From Urechis unicinctus (taxonomy: Eukaryota; Annelida; Polychaeta; Xenopneusta; Urechidae), in contig CM067357.1 of the NCBI GenBank assembly GCA_034190875.2, positions 19,276,726-19,340,725 on the forward strand: DNA of 64,000 nucleotides, written 5' to 3'. Shown here in pieces: positions 12,116 through 26,815 of this stretch (within the stretch, counting starts at the first letter, position 1; each line of letters begins with the position of its first letter). Below the pieces are notes generated by a model. It did no database searches. It was given only the letters and a program-made list of their open reading frames with translations, and was not told the origin of the DNA. The translations under genes were made by a program, and so were the position numbers.

Positions 12116-15100
12116 GCTCTGGATTCGGTTATGTCACTGAACACACAATCAGTCCTAGCCGTCCCTTTAACAGTGACTGTAATCTTTGGGCAGGTCATAC
12201 AAAGCAGCGAGTACTCGCTGCTTGCTGATAGGAACAAATGTACACACAAAAACATTTTGCCATGGCTAGTCAGCATACGGGCAATTCAACACAGCGTTGC
12301 TCCGTTTACGTTTATCCAACATAGTGTATTACTAATCACGATTTAGTCTCGACATCCTGCTATTACTCGTAGCCCTATTGTGACGCTATCAATTTTAATT
12401 ATACGAAATACGCAATTTAGGTAGCATAAATGTTCTCGCAGTCTGCGACAATACATCGATCATATGAAACTGATTAAACACTCACCTTATTAACAGTGAG
12501 GGTTACGATGTGTACTGAGCTTTCGGCTAATATGTCTAAATAAAAATGCAACTGCACTACCAGATAATTAAATAAAAACGTGAATATTACCGGGGTGCCA
12601 GCTTGCTACGCAGTTTGATGCTCCGTCAAGTAGAATCCGTCAAAGCTCTTTGTGTATTCGGCTTAATATATATTTCTATTTTTACATTGCAACAAAAGAC
12701 AGGTCTACCGATATGCATTGTTGTTGTCATAACGGCAATTGTGTGCCAGCTTATCTTACAATGTGAAATCGATTTGCTGGGAAATAACTATGATATCTAG
12801 CCTTACATTTTACGGGAAATGTGTAAATATAATGTATCTGATTTTTCAAAGCATTATGTCAAAATGTTCACGTGATTGGTATAGATGTCGAGAGTACCGC
12901 ACCCTTCAAGCCAAATCCCATTATAAAAGTTTGCCTGATTAAACAAGCCAATAAAATAGAAACTTTGTTTTGTCTGCCTCATCATAGCGACGCCCGGAAC
13001 GACTTAAATACTTTCATTTGAAAGAGTTTTCCACTGGAAAGTATTAAATAATCGACCATGATCACAGCTCGCGTATGGACTGGAATCGTTACACTGTAAT
13101 TATGATCATGCTTTTTATGTTCTGGTTGATGATAGTTTTGATGCATATTTGCGACAGCGTACGACATGACGACGTTATGTACATAATAGTTTGTCATTTG
13201 CTTGAGAAACTGGTGTATTATTGCAACAGCTACATATTCAACACGAGTTAACGTTAATATTAACAGCTGTAGATAGACTGATGGCCTAGCTAGTTATATA
13301 TTTATTCGTAGATGCCGGTGTTAATTCTTACCTGGCTTTGTCTTAAATCAATCATAAGATAATAATCCTTTATCTGATTAGCATGATATGCATCATATCA
13401 TTAAATATCAGAGAGGAGGCAGCTAGATCACTGTTTGCAAAATTTTAATAATAAATTTATTTTTAGAACCGTCCGGTTTAGCTAGCTGTACAGTTATGTT
13501 TATCTTGGCATAGTATTGGTTAATTGTTGGTAAACGGATAAATCACATTAGCATATCAGAATATTTTGGGAGAATCTTAAGGATTTATGGCAAATGTACC
13601 TCTATCATTGCGTCGAGTATTTTTGGGATGTTTCTCCCCCTCGTTTCACGTACGCAGAGTTTTTCTACCATACGTATCGTTGATGGGTTTTGTCAATCCC
13701 ATGATATTTAAACTAAGAACAGATGCCTATTTATAATCTAGTATGTTGCCAAGATGCTGACCAAACAGTGCTAACGGCCTAATTGAACGGCGGTTTTATT
13801 CATGCTTCTTTGCTTGAATGGTGTGGTGATAGCTTTTTCTATCGAAACGCCGTACATTTCACTTTTAGATCCCCAACACAGTCGGTCATGGTAAACTTAA
13901 CGTCAGCGTGTATGTCCCGCAGGTTTGACATATCGGTAACAGCAGTCATACTCTTTTTATTCAAGGCGTTTATCTGTACATTCCCTCACCTATTGTCACA
14001 CGTATGGTCACACAATTCGCCATAACATATGTCCTTGCTTAACTTATACCCGTTTTATCGGTTGACTGGGTGCGAGCACCAGGGTACGCGCATTGTCTTT
14101 ACATCGCCCGTTGTGAACGCCATATCCAATGATCGGAGGTTATAAACATGCCAGTGTCTGTTAGACTTTAGTAATGCCTGAATACCTTTGTACATAAAAG
14201 TTGATGGCGATTGTCGCCACAGACATGCATCGAGGCGTGAGTTGGATTCGATATGACCTCTAAAAATTATACGCGTTTCGTGTAAAATGTAGAATGATGA
14301 ACTGCAATAGGTTTTATATAACCGAAAAAAATCCGAAACGATGCCCTTAATTTATACACTAACTCTCCGTTGAATACATTACAAGACGCAGCTTAACAAG
14401 GTTTACTGCCCAGATGTCGCTGTTACTCGTGCCGTTTGTGAATGGTTCATTGCCTACCAAATCCCAGATGAACTACGTTTTGCAGCGTTTTATCCCTTTT
14501 AACCTTAATCATCAAAGAGCATCAGATGAGAGATTTGCCGATAACATAAAACCTAGTGGGTGAAATTAAAATCGCATTAATACATCGAATTATCAATACA
14601 ATTTTCATGCACGACAGAGCTAGACTAACCCATCCCCCACCCCCGACCAGTTTCCCATGGATATTATTGCAGCGTTTATATTCGTGTTTATTATGGCATT
14701 CGCAAAGCGTTGTATTTAACTTTGTTTTTTTGAGCTGGTAAGGGGACCATTATATTGGCAACTTATAAATTTACGATCTTTTCATTGAGTAAAAGTCTTT
14801 TGATTTTGCGATTCGTTCAAACTGCACGTACGATATTCTTAACCCCAGAAAGTTTTTGAGAACCCACTTACGAGCAAAATTAAGGTGCTTGAGCTTTATA
14901 TAACGCTAGATTGCTGACCAAACTAACCAACGTGGAAGACGGTGGGGTGCCAGTGATAAAATTATATCCGGCAAAAAGAGAAAACGAAAGTGTGACGGTG
15001 ATCGATGATGTGAATCTGTAAACATTCAACTAAACAATCTAGAAGATTTTGCTGACTTATTATAGTCCGAACTTATTATAGAGCTTTGGCTTCATCGTAC

Positions 15101-15984
15101 ATCGTTAAGTATTATTATTTTGACCTTCATCAGCGGTTACTAAGGAAGAGCAACCTAAAAAAAAACGACTGCGTCTTGATTGCTTGCTTCATTTTTGTTT
15201 GCTTGCGATATTAATTGATCTCAAGTCAATCATCATGTATAGGTATAAAGCACAGCATCATGGCCGAAACTTTGTACTACATTCACCCTTTTGTTTTAAA
15301 GACCAGGTTGCACCCGTGGCTATGCTGGTGATGCTTACAGTACATGCAGCCAAAACATTCAATAAATCAATCGAGGGAGATTTTAAAAGTCAGGATTTGA
15401 TGATTTCCAATTAATAAACAAAATGGTAAGATAACTAATGTAAGCAATGCATATTGGGAGCGGATGAGACGCAATCTTAAAGTAAAATATATATGCTCGT
15501 AAGATTATCTCGAGATGCTGATTATATCACACAACATTGTTAGATATTAATTGCTCCCGTGCTTTAAATATACACCCGATTATCTAATGCATCACGGAAT
15601 GGCATGTTGTTCAAATAGCTGACATAGATACAATTCTAGAGTAAACCAGAAACAAACCATGCGTCTGCATCGGAATGTTAGAAAGTTGAACAAGACTCGG
15701 ACTCTTATTCGGCAGAATTCTGATTCCAGTTTGTTCCGAAATAGGTTATGCATGACCTAATTTTACATTGCTGATTATCTTTACCCACTACAACGTTCTT
15801 ATTCTTCACATTCTTACTTTTTAGTTAATATTAAATTAGTCAAAACCATCATTAGTATTATTAAGATAGTTTAGTATCTTTTATATAAAACGTTGCGCTC
15901 TTCTGCTATGACAGTAAAAGTCTTCCCTGACTGTTTAGGCTGCTTTGCTCATTTCTTGTTCGATATCATCCTTCCCAAAACAAG

Positions 15985-16475
15985 TTTCAGACAGATTCTC
16001 TTTTACAAACTATGGAGCCCTGTTCAGCCATAATTTAGTGCCGAATTGGAGCATAGGCAGCAGGAGGCTACCTCTATGATACAGAGACCTCTTGACATCA
16101 GCTGCAATATCCTTAGCAATTTTTTCGGCATTTTTCATCCAATACATTTGAATCTTGTATTTAGTGCCTCAATATGTCTTTCCACGGTAGAGCGAGTGAT
16201 TTGTGCGCATTAACAACCATGCGTTAATTTTTATCGTGGGATGAATAAATGTTCTCAACAATCATCACTTATGTGGATAGCCGCCGTCACCTTAACGCAT
16301 GAAGCCACCATGCATCCTTTCATAAATTGATGAATTAAAATTTGATATAAATATTCCTTGTGTATGACAACGCCTGTACATTTCTTGACTGTCCTCTCTT
16401 TGCCACTACAGTGGTCCATCCCTCCATAGTTAGGGATTCGATGCTGATATAGGAACCATCTGTTTCTCTCACGAT
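15985..16475 (-). pseudogene. PIF/Harbinger-type transposase remnant
   Basis: On the minus strand, 16291-16274 reads G-D-G-G-Y-P, matching the G-D-S-G-Y-P motif of Harbinger transposases. Further on, about 16195-16140 reads S-T-V-E-R-H-I-E-A-L-N-T-R-F-K-C-I, which fits the family's R-x-x-V-E-R ... L-K-x-R-F-R-C-L block. The segment is followed by A-E-K-I-A-K like sequence. Upstream, near 16460-16360, a Cys-containing stretch (K-K-C-T-G) is conserved with the copies at 36000 and 51900. The frame is interrupted by stops and shifts, so no working enzyme is encoded. In the intact family this is the DDE nuclease that cuts and joins element ends. The same segment recurs in two other giant-repeat copies, so it is either part of the repeat or a very early insertion into it. 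Confidence 0.7.
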
Positions 16476-19446
16476 TTCCCGGAAGCTGGCCACTCTTTTC
16501 AATAATCGATTATAAACTGGTTCCCGAATTTTAACTAGCTTTCGACCTGGTTTATATTTAAGTTTAAACCACCAGGAAATATAATAATCTACTTTTATCT
16601 ATCGCGTCTAGTAATTGAATTCTTTTTAATAAATGTGAAAGCGAAATCGGAATGCAGCAAACGTTTTGAAAAAAATACACATCGACTAAAAAAGCTATTA
16701 GCCATCAGCATATATGTGATACTAATGTATCATTGTAAACGTCAGAGAGAGTAGATATGACATCGCGATCATGTAAATGGCATTGCAATGTTTGTCGCAT
16801 CTACCAAATATATGCTGTCGCTTTTGCTATTCAATTACCGTAATTCTTCTTCGATATTACAAAGTGACCAAGTTAGGTTTTTTTTTATTCTAGTGGAAAG
16901 AAGATATAGCAAACATGATTTAAAACCACGCACACAAACAAGAATGACTTATTTGACTTGTACATGCCAATTCGTTGGTCAATATCTATAGATCTCATGA
17001 GTGTGTCACAATGAATGGCTCTCTACTTAATCAAAACGATGCTCAAAGTGACACTTATCCAAGGCATCACGTTGAAGAAGCTTCGTCCGCATTCTCAGCG
17101 AGATAAAAGCCCTTTTATTTACCGAAGTCGTAGTTCGTTATATATGGTTATTCTTCACACATTTAGAGGATATTGGGAAAAAATAATCAACACCAAGTGA
17201 GCTCAATGTGATAAACGCCTATGTATTCAAAATAATGAAATTTCTCTAGAAGTCACAGTTTAGATGTCAAAATCACCCACAAATCGACAGTCGTATTAAT
17301 AACGCGTAATAAACGTGGAACTGTTCCCGTTAAAGAGAGATGCTACCGCATAAAACGCAAAGCAGATAAATCAGTTACGCAAAAAGTCCCCTCCTTCTTA
17401 CAGATAAGGGTACGCTGTACAATGAATTATTAAATGCTTCAACAGTAGTGTTCGTGGGATAGGAGCCATTCAGTATAACAGTATCTTGACGTAAATTGTG
17501 CGATTCCTGTGTCACGATACAAACACGCAGAATTTTCAAGGCTTTGGATAACTGTGATGGAGTGCACCTATATTAATCCCGAATCAGAATTATGCCTTAC
17601 ATATAAGGTGTCCGACGGTAATGTTGATATGTGTTGAATTTTGAAATATATCAATAAATGCATTATACATGAAATTCATCAACTCATTTGCTTATCGGTT
17701 ATAGCCAACGCCATCGACACCAGGTAAGAGATTGATCACAGCGCTATGTGTGATGAGGATTCTGACGGAACAATTGATAGATGAAACGGTCTGCCGGCGC
17801 ATTACAGCCAACTTCCCTATGGAACCATTCATGGACTTTGCGACTAAACAAAGCCACACCATTGATAGGCTACCGCTAGACACTGCATTGCAACCACGCC
17901 TTTTGCTTCACGGCTGAGGGAATAAAGCCAATTTGTCATCGATAATCTACAGGTTTCGTTTTTCCCACATTGATTGCACAAATTATTATTTCAGCCTAGA
18001 CCGTATAATTGCACAATAACGTTGGATGGTTGCTAAACTAGAGCCAATAATATTGACCCTGCAATCATAGCTTAATTGTCTAAGCGGTTTAGCGATTTTG
18101 CAGGCCATAGCAGTTGATGCAATACAGTATCGTATGTTATTGGCACAATGGTAGAGGGCACCAAAGTGCACAAATATTCGATTGCTAAAAAACAATTATA
18201 GAAATCATTTAACCATCTTAATTCAAAATTCAAATCGTGCACGAATTGTTCATTTGCCAGACCTGCTTATTTCTACGGTTTTCAACAGGGCAGTTGTGAA
18301 TATTCGTAAGTGGTGGCGATGAGCTTGAACCAGCATTTTCCAATCGAAAATAAACATCCGGCTGTTATGAAGTTAGGCATAATCAATGTCTCAACAATCC
18401 TGACGCCGTGCATTTATCAACCCCGTGGGCATATTTAGTGTCCACTGTTTCCTGTTTAAAGGTTTAAAATTATATTAAGATAAATTCTTTACTGCATGAA
18501 CGGATATTAATGATTTGAGTCGAGTTTTGTTATGGGCTGGATTGTGTGAGCGTACTCTACATCTATATAATGAACTCACATCCAGGCATGTTGCGTTCCT
18601 TACGCACGCATGAGTAAAATGGGTTCTTGTGGTACTGATAGTAGTGTTTTATAGATACCTTTATGACCAGTAGATGTATTAATGCACATTTTGATATATT
18701 GCCTTTCGTGGGACTAATCGTGCAAAGAGTATAAAGCGATTAATAATTGGCATCTCAATGTTCCAATATGTTAGCAGCTTAATACAAAGGCTGAACCTCG
18801 TTAATGCCTACAATGGGGTCATGCACCTCGGCACCGGAGGCGATGACGTCGGGTTGAGGTGCCGCTCTATTGCGTTAGAAAGTGATACAAATTCAGTTGA
18901 GCAGTTGACGAATTACCACTGGCATTAAGCTATCAATGCCTGCAGTAAAACAGTAATGCTCCAAAAGCCACTTTGAATACATTTAGTTGACGCTGGTGCG
19001 CAATAGTTATGGCTTCATAAAGTTTGTCGACTTAATACTATTATTTTTCTCCATTGCCTAGGGTGAAATCGACTCACGTAATGTCAAGTAAATCGTTAAC
19101 CTATGCACTCACAGCACTGACTCTGACTCTTAAAATCATTATATTGACTTACTAGCTTTTAAAAATGTTGATGTTCCATTTCGTTATAATGAATATGAAA
19201 TAATAAACATTGATCGCGCTTATTTCAGCAAGATGTTAAGCTGAAATTCTACAACATATCAATCTACTAAAGCAGAAAGAAGCACAGAGCATTTTAAGTA
19301 TTCATTCAACATCCGCTTAAAGATGGTTATTGTTAGACTGAGAGTGCATGCCAATCAATTTCCTAAGCTAGTCCATTCCAGTAACTGGTATGTTTGAGAC
19401 ATCGACTAAGTACAGCAAGAAAATATGACTATAGTTGAAGGGAAAA

Positions 19447-19494
19447 ATATATATATATATATATAGAGATATATATAGATATATATATATATAG

Positions 19495-19529
<35 letters not shown>

Positions 19530-19636
19530 TATATATAGATTAGAGAGATATATATAGAGAGAGATATATATATATATATATATAGATCTAGATATATATA
19601 TATATATATATATATATATTTCCCCTTATAGATAGA

Positions 19637-19689
<53 letters not shown>

Positions 19690-19690
19690 A

Positions 19691-19745
<55 letters not shown>
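19447..19745. repeat. (TA)n array with tagaga and tcta interruptions
   Basis: About 300 bases of TA with 'agaga' and 'gatct' interruptions and one short break near 19620. The flanks 'gttgaaggga' and 'attaccaatgtggtgtctct' match 209-250, where only 'atacataaat' lies between them, so the array sits at a defined internal site of the giant repeat. Confidence 0.95.
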
Positions 19746-19747
<2 letters not shown>

Positions 19748-21860
19748 CCAATGTGGTGTCTCTTTTGATTGATCCATTATACTATTTATTCGTCACTTGT
19801 CCCAAAATGTTGATATACATGATGTCAGCATAAAGCGAAGGTCAGGAAGATGGCGGGGAACCCTTATGCCACCGCTCTGAATGAAAAACAGTACTTGCTT
19901 AAACGTTCGTATACCGATTTACTCATTTGTGCTTGAATTGCTTGACTGCTATAAATTGCGACTGGAATATTTGCTAATGGGTAAGCAGTGGGAATTAATC
20001 ATCCTTAGTTCGACATTAAGACAACCTTTAGCAATCATTTGATGGTCAGTATGCTCCTGCAAATAACTCCTGTTTTCGTCTTTTTATCTATCGACCAGCA
20101 CTCTTCATATAACGTACATATTTACGGCCGATGTTATTTAAATAACTTGATGTCACTACCTCTGAATGAAGTCGTTCGGAGGTGTGAGCGGCGGGTAAAA
20201 CATCTGGGTAGCGCAACTGCAGCATTAATGCAAGCGTCAATGTCTTACCCATTATACGGTGATTAATTCGCGCAATATGAAGACAAGTTAACAGCAATCA
20301 ATCACCTAGACTAATGACCCGTAATTATTCTACTTAACGTTGGCCCGTGGCGTGCGGTTAGGCAGAAGATAAGTATTGCTTGGACAGAGTGTGGCGGTGG
20401 TGGTGCTTACAGGATATATATATAGCTGAAAGGTTAATACTTTTAATTGAACTATGACCTGAGTTTATTTGGAGTTATCTGCCAATATGGGCGTATGGAT
20501 GCTTGCCGTGTGTAACTAATCAGGATTAGATCCCAGGGCAGGGCTTAATGCGAAATATACAAATATGGCTATCCTTACGACATACAAACCTAAGTCGAAA
20601 GTGGCATTTGCGCTTACAACCGCTTCATCATGGATACTTGGAAAATGGACAATAAGACTTAGAGAATACGAATTAATTCCGAATGAAATGTCACAATAAT
20701 TCAAACACGATAATTCGGACTGTGTTATTTCAAGTATTCTTTCGGAATGCTACGCAAAAAGAACAATAGTCGTCTAGAAAGGAATTTTATTTGTGTATTA
20801 TCTGTGTTGAATGTACAGGGACAGCAGATGATCGCTTGATGATAAGTGTCCATCAGAGGAATCTTACCTGGGTATTAAGTGCCCCAAATGCAATAGACCA
20901 GCCTCTCATGCATTTATACATTTAACATACTATCCAATATGGAGTGCATTACGCGTGGATAGCCAGATATTTTGCACTGAAAAATGCGCAGAGCAAATGA
21001 CATATATACGAATTAGCATGAAGATAATACGATTAGCATACGATGAATATAAACGAGCTACGGCTGGCAGAAGCGGAATTTGATGGTATTTTGCAAAAAT
21101 AGTGTACAATAAAGCAAGGAGGATAAATATATGGGACAGTTAATGCGCTATTTCAAATGCCTGTCCCATGTTAATTGCAGCAATACATGTCTGGTTGTTG
21201 CTTCGAACATTATAGCTCCCACATTTGATTGGAAAAAAGTTATTTTACGAAACAATAATTGCTTCTAATCCCTATTATTAATATCCCGATTTGGAGTAAG
21301 ATGATTCTCAAACGATTCGTCTTTCGGAGCAGCTTGGATGTCATTGTTAATGTGAATGATTGCACATACATTAATCAAATAAATGATACTAGTTTTGAAT
21401 TCAAGCTTATCATGTTATAAACTGACAACAAGACACATGTTTATATCGTAGACGGCCTGAGGTGCCGTATATTGATGCATTTCAGCTTATATGGCTGCTT
21501 TTAGACGACATTTGATAGTTTATCGCTCCCTAGTAAAACAAATAAAGGGGTTTTAATAGCACTACACAACCAAATAGCTGATGGCACTGCAAAAACAGTA
21601 CATGTTATACGCTGTCAATAAAGAGTACGAAAGCCGGTGGGGTGCATCTCTATTAATCTAGCACTGATTTATGGGACGTAACAATAAAACGTGGACGAGT
21701 TAAGACAATGAAATTCGTCAATAAGATGAGGAAATGGATTAACGATGCATGCAGTTTTTGCCCGAGATCTATCATCCTTACGATGTTACGTCATCACAAT
21801 AAATATCACTGCATTCTGGAACGACAATATAGGGCAGGCCAGGTATTAATTGTGTTAATC
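19746..21860. other. Mostly unrecognised; faint giant-repeat match at 21565-21740
   Basis: Apart from the first 20 bases, no gene was recognised. The part 21565-21740 shares scattered blocks with 17540-17690 ('ggtggggtgcatctctattaat', 'gaaattcgtcaa'), suggesting an ancient copy. Small self-complementary words such as 'tgggacag' / 'ctgtccca' near 21132-21168 occur. Confidence 0.4.
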
Positions 21861-21863
21861 ATA

Positions 21864-22137
<274 letters not shown>

Positions 22138-22138
<1 letters not shown>

Positions 22139-23939
22139 TCTCTTGACATGAACTGCTAGAACACACTGTCATTCGTACATATAAAGGGATAGATTGCAAA
22201 ATATTCATTTATATTTGCTTTCAAACTTAAAACCGATAAATATATGCTAACGCCGCCTCAGATAGGAGACATCTTAAATCAATCATGCATTTAGTTGCAG
22301 GCATGCTTCATCTGCATCAATGAGTAATAACTATGAATGATCAACATGGATGTTGGATGGATATTTAACCAATTACTTTATTAATTTATTAACCGGTCAA
22401 TACAGTACTTGGTAATTACAGTTTATGTATGATTGTCTCTTTATCCAATGCATGAGAAGCCGATTTAACACTAGCTAGAGGTAATAACAGGCATATTCGC
22501 ATATCCTGTCTTCCATCCCAATGGTCCACTACCAACCAAATAATTAGATAATTGATATATTCAATGAAGGTTGCTTTAGAAATGTATAATCAATGAAGAT
22601 CCGGTAAGTAATTGTTCTGCAAATACGGTAACTTATTTGCCATTTGCAAAGTAACTTCACGCAGCGTCGGTACTTTATTACGCCGCTAATAATGAATCTC
22701 GTAAATGTCATATTTATCTTTGATGGATGTATGCTTAATGATAGCATTTTTTTTGCATTCAGTATCATCATTAATGATATTAATGAATACACATAACATT
22801 GCATTGGCGCCACATGCCAGACCTACAGCGAGGCATGGTTTGCGTCTCAGAATAGCATAAACACATTTATACTCATCCATGTGTAGCGAATAAACTAATT
22901 GCTAAAACGTAAGCAATTTGATGATTACTATATTAAGTGCTCGAATACCGTAATTAAGCGATCCGATACATATGCTTGAGGCACTATCCCTTCTGATGAC
23001 TGGCCGTTAGTTGCCATGGATGACTGATTAGCTCTGCACTTCCCCAATATATATCAATATCAACGAAAGTCCGTCTTTTTTTCAGCCCTTATAGATAAGT
23101 TACATGTTAGGCGTCGACCCACCATTTCGACTACCACATGCTGACATCAATTACTATTTGCGGGTCATCCAAGCCATCGGGTGATTCCCGAAATTCATGG
23201 GATATACACAACAGTCCATTACAATCATTATGGCGATATTCAAGATCAAAATGATCAAAAGCATCCAGTACGATTAGAAAATATTGCATTCTGCAAGACA
23301 TAAAGGTTAACTGTATGGTTGAATGCCTTAAATATGAGCAATGAAATGAATCTGACGGATAAGAAGCGCTCTGATGTCATAGAGAATAAGACAAGATGTC
23401 TAACGATGCCTTCTTTGAGACCCGACTAGCTCAAGGCGGAATGCTTCCCATTTTGGTACTCAGGAAAGGGCGCTTTGGGAGAAAGTGGCCTAAAAATTGA
23501 AATGTTTATCAAACTATACTGACAATGCAGACACAGAAAGAAATTGATAAAATGCAGTGCTGCAAATCATGATTGCCATGCAGGAGGCATAGGACTAAGG
23601 AGATAGAACAATAGACTGAGCAGAACAACAGCATTGCTTGACAAATATGCTCTCGATATTATCAGTTGACCATCTTAAGCTTTAACTTATGGCATCACCA
23701 GTGATTAACCAATAGATTACGAGTAGATCGGACCACTTCCTTAAAACTCTAATATGCATTCATCTACAGGATGGTAGGCTATAATTCAAATTGTCAAATG
23801 TGTATAAAGCCGGCTTTGATGGTGGTAACAAAAAGTACCGCCTCCACCACCAACACTACAAACAAACGCTCACAGTACATTGATAATTGATTATTCCTTA
23901 TTCTAAAGTTTGCCATGATAAGCATTACGACATAAGGGT
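22138..23939. other. No recognised feature
   Basis: No convincing coding frame, RNA gene or strong internal match was seen. A minus-strand frame of 89 residues at 22544-22813 has no recognised domain. Confidence 0.5.
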
Positions 23940-24120
23940 CAAGCAAATCGTTAGCTGAATTTCGCAATGCCTGTGTCATGATCTACATATATATTCGCTG
24001 GTGCAGATAATAGCTCGAACAGGTCAAGGCTATAGACGCTGAGGAGTGGTTTTATTAACCTTGAATCCGAACGATATGTGGCATTAAAATTGCCGCAACC
24101 AATCAAATGTAGCTACTTAA
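23940..24120 (+). repeat. Old partial copy of 17500-17690
   Basis: Blocks such as 'gcctgtgtcatgatc', 'tcaaggctata', 'gagtggttttattaacc' and 'gaatccga' follow the order of 17505-17595 and 62460-62580, but with low identity. Confidence 0.5.
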
Positions 24121-26815
24121 ATGCAAGGAGTGGCATGTTTTGTCTTTTAGCAAAGACTAGACACCCAAGCAGGAAGTGCAATGGCATTTAGGTGGCTCAA
24201 CAATGTCAAAGTCGGAAACGTATAAGCATTCTGACGAACTTTAATGGTATATGCGGGGTATGTTCTAAAGGAACAACGACATAAAATGCTGCTGGTAAGA
24301 ATTATTAGTGTGAGTCATATGTATGCAACAAATTCATATTCAAACATTATTTCTAATATTTTATCTGGAGAGAAGAGGTATAGCTACGATTGATGGCTAT
24401 CATAGTAGTAGGCATACATATAATATGTAAAAACATGTTAATATAATTATATGCCGACTGACTTGTGCCCTTGCAGCAATTAATTACCGCCTCAGAAGAG
24501 AGCCGTCTATTCTCCGGTTGAGGCTAGCGATGGATGTATGTCAATGTACTTATCTCGAACCTCATATGCGCTTGAACTGGGAAGTACATCACAGGTGCTG
24601 TTGATGCGGTTCTGGTTGATCAATCAAAGTCTGCATTTCGACGCCAAACAACGGATGATCATCGTTGCAGTAAGCTCCCGGTGCGATCCCTTGAACGAAG
24701 AACTATAACGCCGAAATGTTAATATTATTAGCGCCCATGATAACTTTGGCTGGTTGACATATTATCAAAGAGTTTATAGTTTCGCTAAGAGAGCTAACTC
24801 GAGTCCTCCGCCTGAGGAAATATGGGAAGACGCCGACTGTTAGCCAAAGCGTTATTATCATAGTGTCTTGTCAATGCGTCTTTTAAAACCATATGGAATT
24901 TACTGTTTAATTGGGAGCTGTAGTCGGCTCGACCAACCAGATGACGTCTTATCTTTAACAGTCGCCTAGTCCCGAGACGTTTGATTCAACATGGATTTCA
25001 TGGTATCGTCGCCTGATTTCGGGGAGCAATTGCCATGCAGTTCAGCTTAGCTATAAACACTTCGCTCATGACATTCACATCCTCCTAATGTGCCAAAAGT
25101 ATTTCTGTCGACCTCAGGCCAGTTCTCTTGCTCAAGACATGTATTGACAAACGAAAACTACCATCCACAGTGCGGACATGAAAGATGATTGTAAACTGCG
25201 CGGATGCTGTTAGATGAGAACTGTATTCCATAGGGCTTTCCCAAACCGGGTTATTTATCAAGTTGACATTAATTGAGTAGTGTACTTGATATTTTCGCTA
25301 TTCATAAGCCTATTGTGCACATGATTTGGCAGCGAAAATACAGTGAATTCAGCTAGGTCATCCCATGTGAATTTATTTGTGTCACGGTAGCGCAACTTAA
25401 CGATTGTAATGTATTATAATTAGGGAAGCAATCATCCCAGAGCCACTCGAGGTGAGCCCTCGTAGCGTAACCATAAACTCTTTTAGGTTATTAAATGTCA
25501 GACTGTTTGCAGATAGAGTTATTTTGTCATGAAGTGATTCCAATTTAGTATTATTTGAGAACGCTGTAAATTGCATACCATACCCTTTCAGTTAGTTTAT
25601 ATGATATGACCTGGAGATATATGTCTGCCAGACAGTAACTATCCTTAAGTTTTTTTCTCCTGTTTACCTTTTGATGCGTCCCTTACCTTATATACGCGTT
25701 TGATGACAATGCAATTACAAGTATTGTGCAAGAAGTACTAAACAACACATGCCAAATTTACCAGTTGTACGCGTGTTATTTTTACTCGTCTATCACAAGA
25801 TAGGACTAATCAAACCATGGCTTCACTTAATCTCCCGAAATCAAGTTATCTTATGTATATGAATTTGTCTATATAGCATATCCAGATTGCGAATGTTTAT
25901 ATCACGGGGAAGCATTCTGGTATTCACGGTAGTTATATTCTGGCTCTGAATTATATTTATCAGCATTGTACCTTGACACTTTGTACCGAAGTGACAAACC
26001 CAAAATTACTACTTTGGGAAGAATAAGGGCACTTTTTCTCTGTTTTAGACGAAAAAGCCTCAGGGAATTCAAATTCAATGTACGGCTTTGCCACGCAACA
26101 TGTATTGATTCATGTGTGAACATGAGTTCATCTTCTGTTTTGTCACGATTCAAATAAGATGTGAAACAACATAAGACGCCTTGTGACAGATGCCAGCATC
26201 TTAATATATATGTCACGCTCTAGTCAGTTGAGAATATTAGTACTTATAAGCGGCTGCAAAATACTTCACTGGCATTAATCGGTGCAGAGTATCTACAACC
26301 GCGCTATGGGCGAACATACGTGTGCATATTTGTAGAAATCGATAGAATATATCGCACATTATTATCAACTACTTCGAAGTTCTGTAAGTATGACCATCCA
26401 TAGTCAATTTTATCACGTGTATATTATATATTTTCTTGTCAATAAGACCTAAAACAGTATAAGTAGATCATAAATGGGCTCGTCAGTGTAGCATATATAG
26501 CGTGCTGGGATTTGCATAAGTATGCTGCGATGAGCAAATGGGTGATTTCCGTGCGGGAGTAAAATAAAATCTGCCTGTATATCTTCAATCTAGCCGTATA
26601 TTGTTTTGTCCTTTTAGTCAGCAGATTGTACAGCTACTCTATCCTTCTCTATAATTTTAAAGGTGGTCCTGACCTTAGCTGCAATGCACCCAGCGGCATT
26701 ATCAGCGCTCGACATGACTCTTTTGTTATATCGACTCCATATTAGAACCTTCTTCATACTCACAATTCAACATACAAGGCATATTGAGTTGATCCTCTAA
26801 CGGTGTACATTTTGA
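24121..26815. other. Mostly unrecognised; short match at 24741-24890 to 39635-39800
   Basis: The words 'tatcaaagagtttatag' and 'cgctaagag' at 24765-24795 recur at 39646-39675, followed by loosely similar sequence. The part 26600-26760 has faint similarity to the transposase segment near 16090-16150 and may be its decayed remnant. No gene was recognised. Confidence 0.4.

Larger units (their letters stand above)
11825..19445 (+). repeat. Giant repeat copy B1
   Basis: The stretch from 11825 to about 18670 aligns in order with 56151-64000. The part 15500-17950 plus 19055-19445 aligns with the complement of 33986-37255. The part 19259-19445 matches 1-222. Similarity is uneven, from faint to very high (18519-18599 differs from 63861-63941 at 3 of 81 positions). 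Relative to 56151-64000 this copy lacks about 1.2 kb after 12740, about 450 bases after 17490 and about 362 bases after 18516. It has kept the transposase segment that the other copy has lost. No intact long coding frame was found. The part 18671-19054 has no clear counterpart. Confidence 0.85.

Noticed and set aside
17692-17917. Frames over a well conserved block of the giant repeat
   Set aside because: The homologous copy at 62690-62905 has a one-base length difference within the block, so the frame is not kept.
21132-21168. Palindromic words 'tgggacag' / 'ctgtccca'
   Set aside because: Arms of only 8 bases separated by about 20; expected by chance in 64 kb.
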